From Cryptomeria japonica (lineage: Eukaryota > Streptophyta > Pinopsida > Cupressales > Cupressaceae), in assembly GCF_030272615.1 (NCBI RefSeq), contig NC_081414.1, positions 825,558,896-825,622,895 of the forward strand: a DNA stretch of 64,000 bases, in the 5' to 3' direction. The notes below the pieces were generated by a model. It was not told the DNA's origin, did not search any database, and saw nothing but the letters and a program-made list of their open reading frames with translations. The translations under genes were made by a program, and so were the position numbers. Shown here piece after piece: positions 61,406 through 64,000 of this stretch (its first letter is position 1; each line of letters starts with the position of its first letter).

Positions 61406-62725
61406 TACAATTGTATACTGTGCTTGCTTCTTTTACAGAACGTTTGGAAACAATATACCAAGCTCCTTTTTCAACTCGGTGATAGTGCAATTCTGCTATT
61501 TCATCAAAGCATGTAATTCTAACTTCACAACCCTCTTCGTCTACAATATCAAAACTAAAGACTTGGCCATTGCATTTTGTCGTATTATATTGGTGCATTT
61601 TCCTCTTATTTGTTACTCGACCTTTTATTGTCCATTTGTTTTGGTAAGGGTTCAAGATTTTAATAGGGCTTATATTTTCAGAGGGATTGTTCTGTGGAGA
61701 GGGCAATTCTGCACCAAATTTAAGAGGACGTTTAGTGGAGGGTGGTGTTTCTCGTTCCAACATTTTCTCTTCTTGTTCTTTAAAGAGGTACCTAGATTTT
61801 CCAACCAAATCACAATTCATTTTTTTCACTTCCAGAGTGAATATAATAATGGTCCTGTAAAAGGAAGAAGGAGGATTGCTCAATTGTAGAAAATTTGTTT
61901 GCAATTAGCATACAATCAACTTCAGACAAATGAGGAAAACAAACTATAGAAGCTACCTTGTGTTCCAAACATATCTACAAACATAGTTTGTCAACAAAAG
62001 AACATAACCTATCCTCAAGGTCTCCTCATGCAACAAGTCGACATACTTTGGTGACAAAATGGCCAATTGCATATACGTGCCATCAAACAAGACTATTTTG
62101 TATCTGTCATTGTCATTTGGATCACCTGACATTTTTTCAAATGACAAAAGCTGCAACAATGGTGAAGGGATATTATCTCCAACATTGATAGATCGGATTG
62201 CATACAGGGTAAGCTCAAGGTGGTCGTTAAGTCCCTACAAGGACAGGACAACAAGGCCGAATGTATACACGAGGGAAGTTTCATAGCAGGAATACATATA
62301 TGATAAAAGAAAACTATGTATGGCAAGATATATATATGTATATATCCAACCTTATCTTAATATATATATTTATTTATGCAACCAGATAAAAAAATGCCAC
62401 TCATATTACAAGATGGTGGAGCACTTTTCAATCCAAGAATGTATTTCTGTATATTTTTGTAAGTCAATGTGTTTGCCAAAAAATGTATTTTTGCCAATGC
62501 ATGGACATAATATATGTCCACACTATGAAATACTGAAATCATGACAACTATTTGGATGCAGGCAAACATGCATACAACTTACCTTTTTGTTGTTGTTGTT
62601 GTTGTTGAAACACCAAAAAGAATGGTCATAACTTGAAATTTGAAACAACATACAATGTATTATCTTACCAAAGTATTTGGGGGAGGCTGTTGCGAGGGAG
62701 TAGGAGAGCTGGCCGGAGATGACAT
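61398..62725 (-). pseudogene. RPA1-like gene (replication protein A large subunit), first three exons
   Basis: Exon 1 is 62725-62669 (MSSPASSPTPSQ..., donor GTAAGA). Exon 2 is 62234-61957, with acceptor ttgtag and donor GTAGCT. It encodes the RPA70 N-terminal fold: ELTLYAIRSINVGDNIPSPL, DNDRYKIVLFDGTYMQLAIL, LLLTNYVC. Exon 3 begins at 61854 after tttacag with TIIIFTLEVKKMNCDLVGKS. It continues into DNA-binding domain A: PIKILNPYQNKWTIKGRVTN, FSFDIVDEEGCEVRITCFDEIAE, RVEKGAWYIVSKRS. Phases fit (0, 2) and no stop interrupts the three exons. The gene then ends near the LTR edge at about 61400, so DNA-binding domains B and C are missing. Plant Helitrons often carry RPA1-like genes; a host-gene fragment is the alternative. 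Confidence 0.7.
62586..62605. repeat. (TTG)n microsatellite in RPA1-like intron 1
   Basis: Six to seven TTG units within the first predicted intron. Confidence 0.8.
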
Positions 62726-62929
62726 AGTGCTTAACGTTCTTCACAATTGGAGGAAGGGATCTTATTTGAGAGCAGACAATGTCTATAGAACAATAAGCAA
62801 CATAAAAAAAGTTTGAATATCATATTCAAATAAATCTTCTAAAGGAAAATGCAACATAAAAAACAAACATTCATAAATATCCAGATTAATATACATGCAA
62901 AATTTGACCGCCCAACAAATTCAAATATT

Positions 62930-64000
62930 TTTTTTGCAAGCAGTAACAAGTGTGCATCATATCAACATGATTGGCATTTTACCTATATTGGATATTCGAT
63001 TGGTCTTAAGCAATGGTCCTTTGGGCTCATGAACGCATCTGTGTAGCCTTATCATTAACACTCTAAACATAGGTTCCTCAATAAAATATCCTTTATGTAT
63101 AGTCTATATTTTAGCCATTGGGAAGGGGTGAAATCTGTGAAAGAGTAGGTAAAATGGGAAGAGAGAGGAAATATGCTTATGGTGTGTGCTATGATTTTTT
63201 TAGCATAAAAACTTGCAAACATCTTTAATCAAGTTTAGGCTATTCCCTCTTTGGTCCTATAGAACATGCAACTGAAATTTTCCTGGCACAATTTGTTTTG
63301 TTTATCGATGATATAGAGCCTTATAACTGCAAAGGGTAGAGGTGTTATACTGAAAGGTCTTGTTAAGCACAGATCAATACAAACTTGATCATTTTGACTT
63401 CTTACTTTCAAAATTTCTCTCTGTCTCAACTAGACCTTTCACTAAAACATCTCTACCCTCTGCAGTCATTATCTTTGAATGCAAACATACATTTTATAAT
63501 AAAAATGGTGTAGCATGGTGATGTGGTGTATCCACAACAGATTATGTTAGGATGCCATGTACATTAAAGACAAGATCACCCCTTAGAAGACCAAAGGAGA
63601 CATATAGGTCTTAGGAGACTCAGATGCAAGACACCATCATGCTGCATCATTTCTATCATAGCATGTATAAATAGTTGTGAAGGCCTATAATAGAAATGCC
63701 TTTGAATAATATTCTTTATTGTTATAAAGCGAGGATGCTAGTTTTCTATGGTAAGGAGCTTAGGCGCCCAACATGTGTGAATTATCTTGCCACACAACTT
63801 ATAAAACATAACCATATATTGCTAAGCAATAAGTGTATGCACTATATCAACATGATTGCCATTTTACCTATATTGGATATTTTATTAGTCTTAAGCAATG
63901 GTCTTTTGGGCTCGTGAATGCATCTATGCAACCTTTTCATTATCAGTTTAAACATAGGTTCCTCAATAAAATATCCTTTATATATAGTCTACATTTTAGC
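62930..64000. repeat. Direct repeat, ~190-bp copies 880 bp apart
   Basis: 62930-63118 and 63812-64000 share 'atatcaacatgattg.cattttacc', 'tcttaagcaatggtc', 'aacataggttcctcaataaaat' and 'tatagtcta.attttagc' in order, with roughly 12% differences. The second copy runs to the window edge. No gene is seen between them. Confidence 0.75.

Overview
This window looks like nuclear DNA of a seed plant, most likely a gymnosperm and plausibly a cupressophyte conifer. The lineage is inferred from three things: the density and layering of degraded retroelements, long gene-poor AT-rich stretches, and a large insertion of plastid DNA. It carries four eukaryotic tRNA genes, including an intron-bearing elongator tRNA-Met typical of plant nuclei. 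Almost all recognisable coding sequence belongs to transposable elements. I see only one candidate host protein-gene exon (a mitochondrial-type J-protein start at about 30.1-30.3 kb) and one RPA1-like gene fragment (about 61.4-62.7 kb) that may belong to a Helitron.

Layout. 0-8 kb: two blocks of degraded, retroelement-like ORFs of unrecognised family, separated by about 4 kb of non-coding DNA. That spacer holds an array of 12 quasi-palindromic hairpin modules (3819-5312) and a short 27-bp tandem repeat. 10.2-12.2 kb: a Ty3/gypsy pol fossil on the minus strand. 12.4-13.3 kb: a possible GC-rich terminal-inverted-repeat element. 13.8-18.3 kb: a copia element with two LTRs and a gag-protease-type interior only. 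18.7-28.85 kb: a second copia element. Its leader is interrupted by a short non-autonomous relative in opposite orientation (19513-22327, 5-bp target duplication), and its integrase is interrupted by about 3.9 kb of plastid DNA (rpoA, psbK, atpA and atpF pieces, with a large internal inverted repeat).

28.9-42 kb is largely non-coding. It holds a putative SINE, the J-protein exon, 1 kb of degenerate telomere-like repeat, a 5'-truncated LINE with an 18-bp target duplication, and two roughly 0.7-kb tandem duplications. It ends in a minisatellite that appears to have grown out of the 3' half of a tRNA-Met gene. 41.98-42.88 kb is a cluster of four tRNA genes (Met-e, Met-i, Gly, Glu).

42.9-64 kb is a nested structure on the minus strand. 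A degraded Helitron Rep/helicase (about 52.8-57.2 kb) lies beside a 7.8-kb LTR element (44241-52083, target duplication CGTAC). That element carries one open 1141-codon gag-protease ORF, a tRNA-Trp primer site and no reverse transcriptase. To the right lies a plant-mobile-domain (PMD) gene with one predicted intron, antisense to an LTR that begins at 60633. Beyond that LTR are three correctly phased exons of an RPA1-like gene. Plant Helitrons are known to carry RPA1-like genes, so Rep/helicase and RPA1 may once have belonged to one element later split by the PMD/LTR unit; this is an inference.

The most interesting items are the antisense PMD gene whose intron is built of two tandem-repeat arrays, the gag-protease-only element with a hairpin motif shared by leader and LTR, the hairpin array at 3.8-5.3 kb, the tRNA-derived minisatellite, and the plastid insertion inside a copia integrase.
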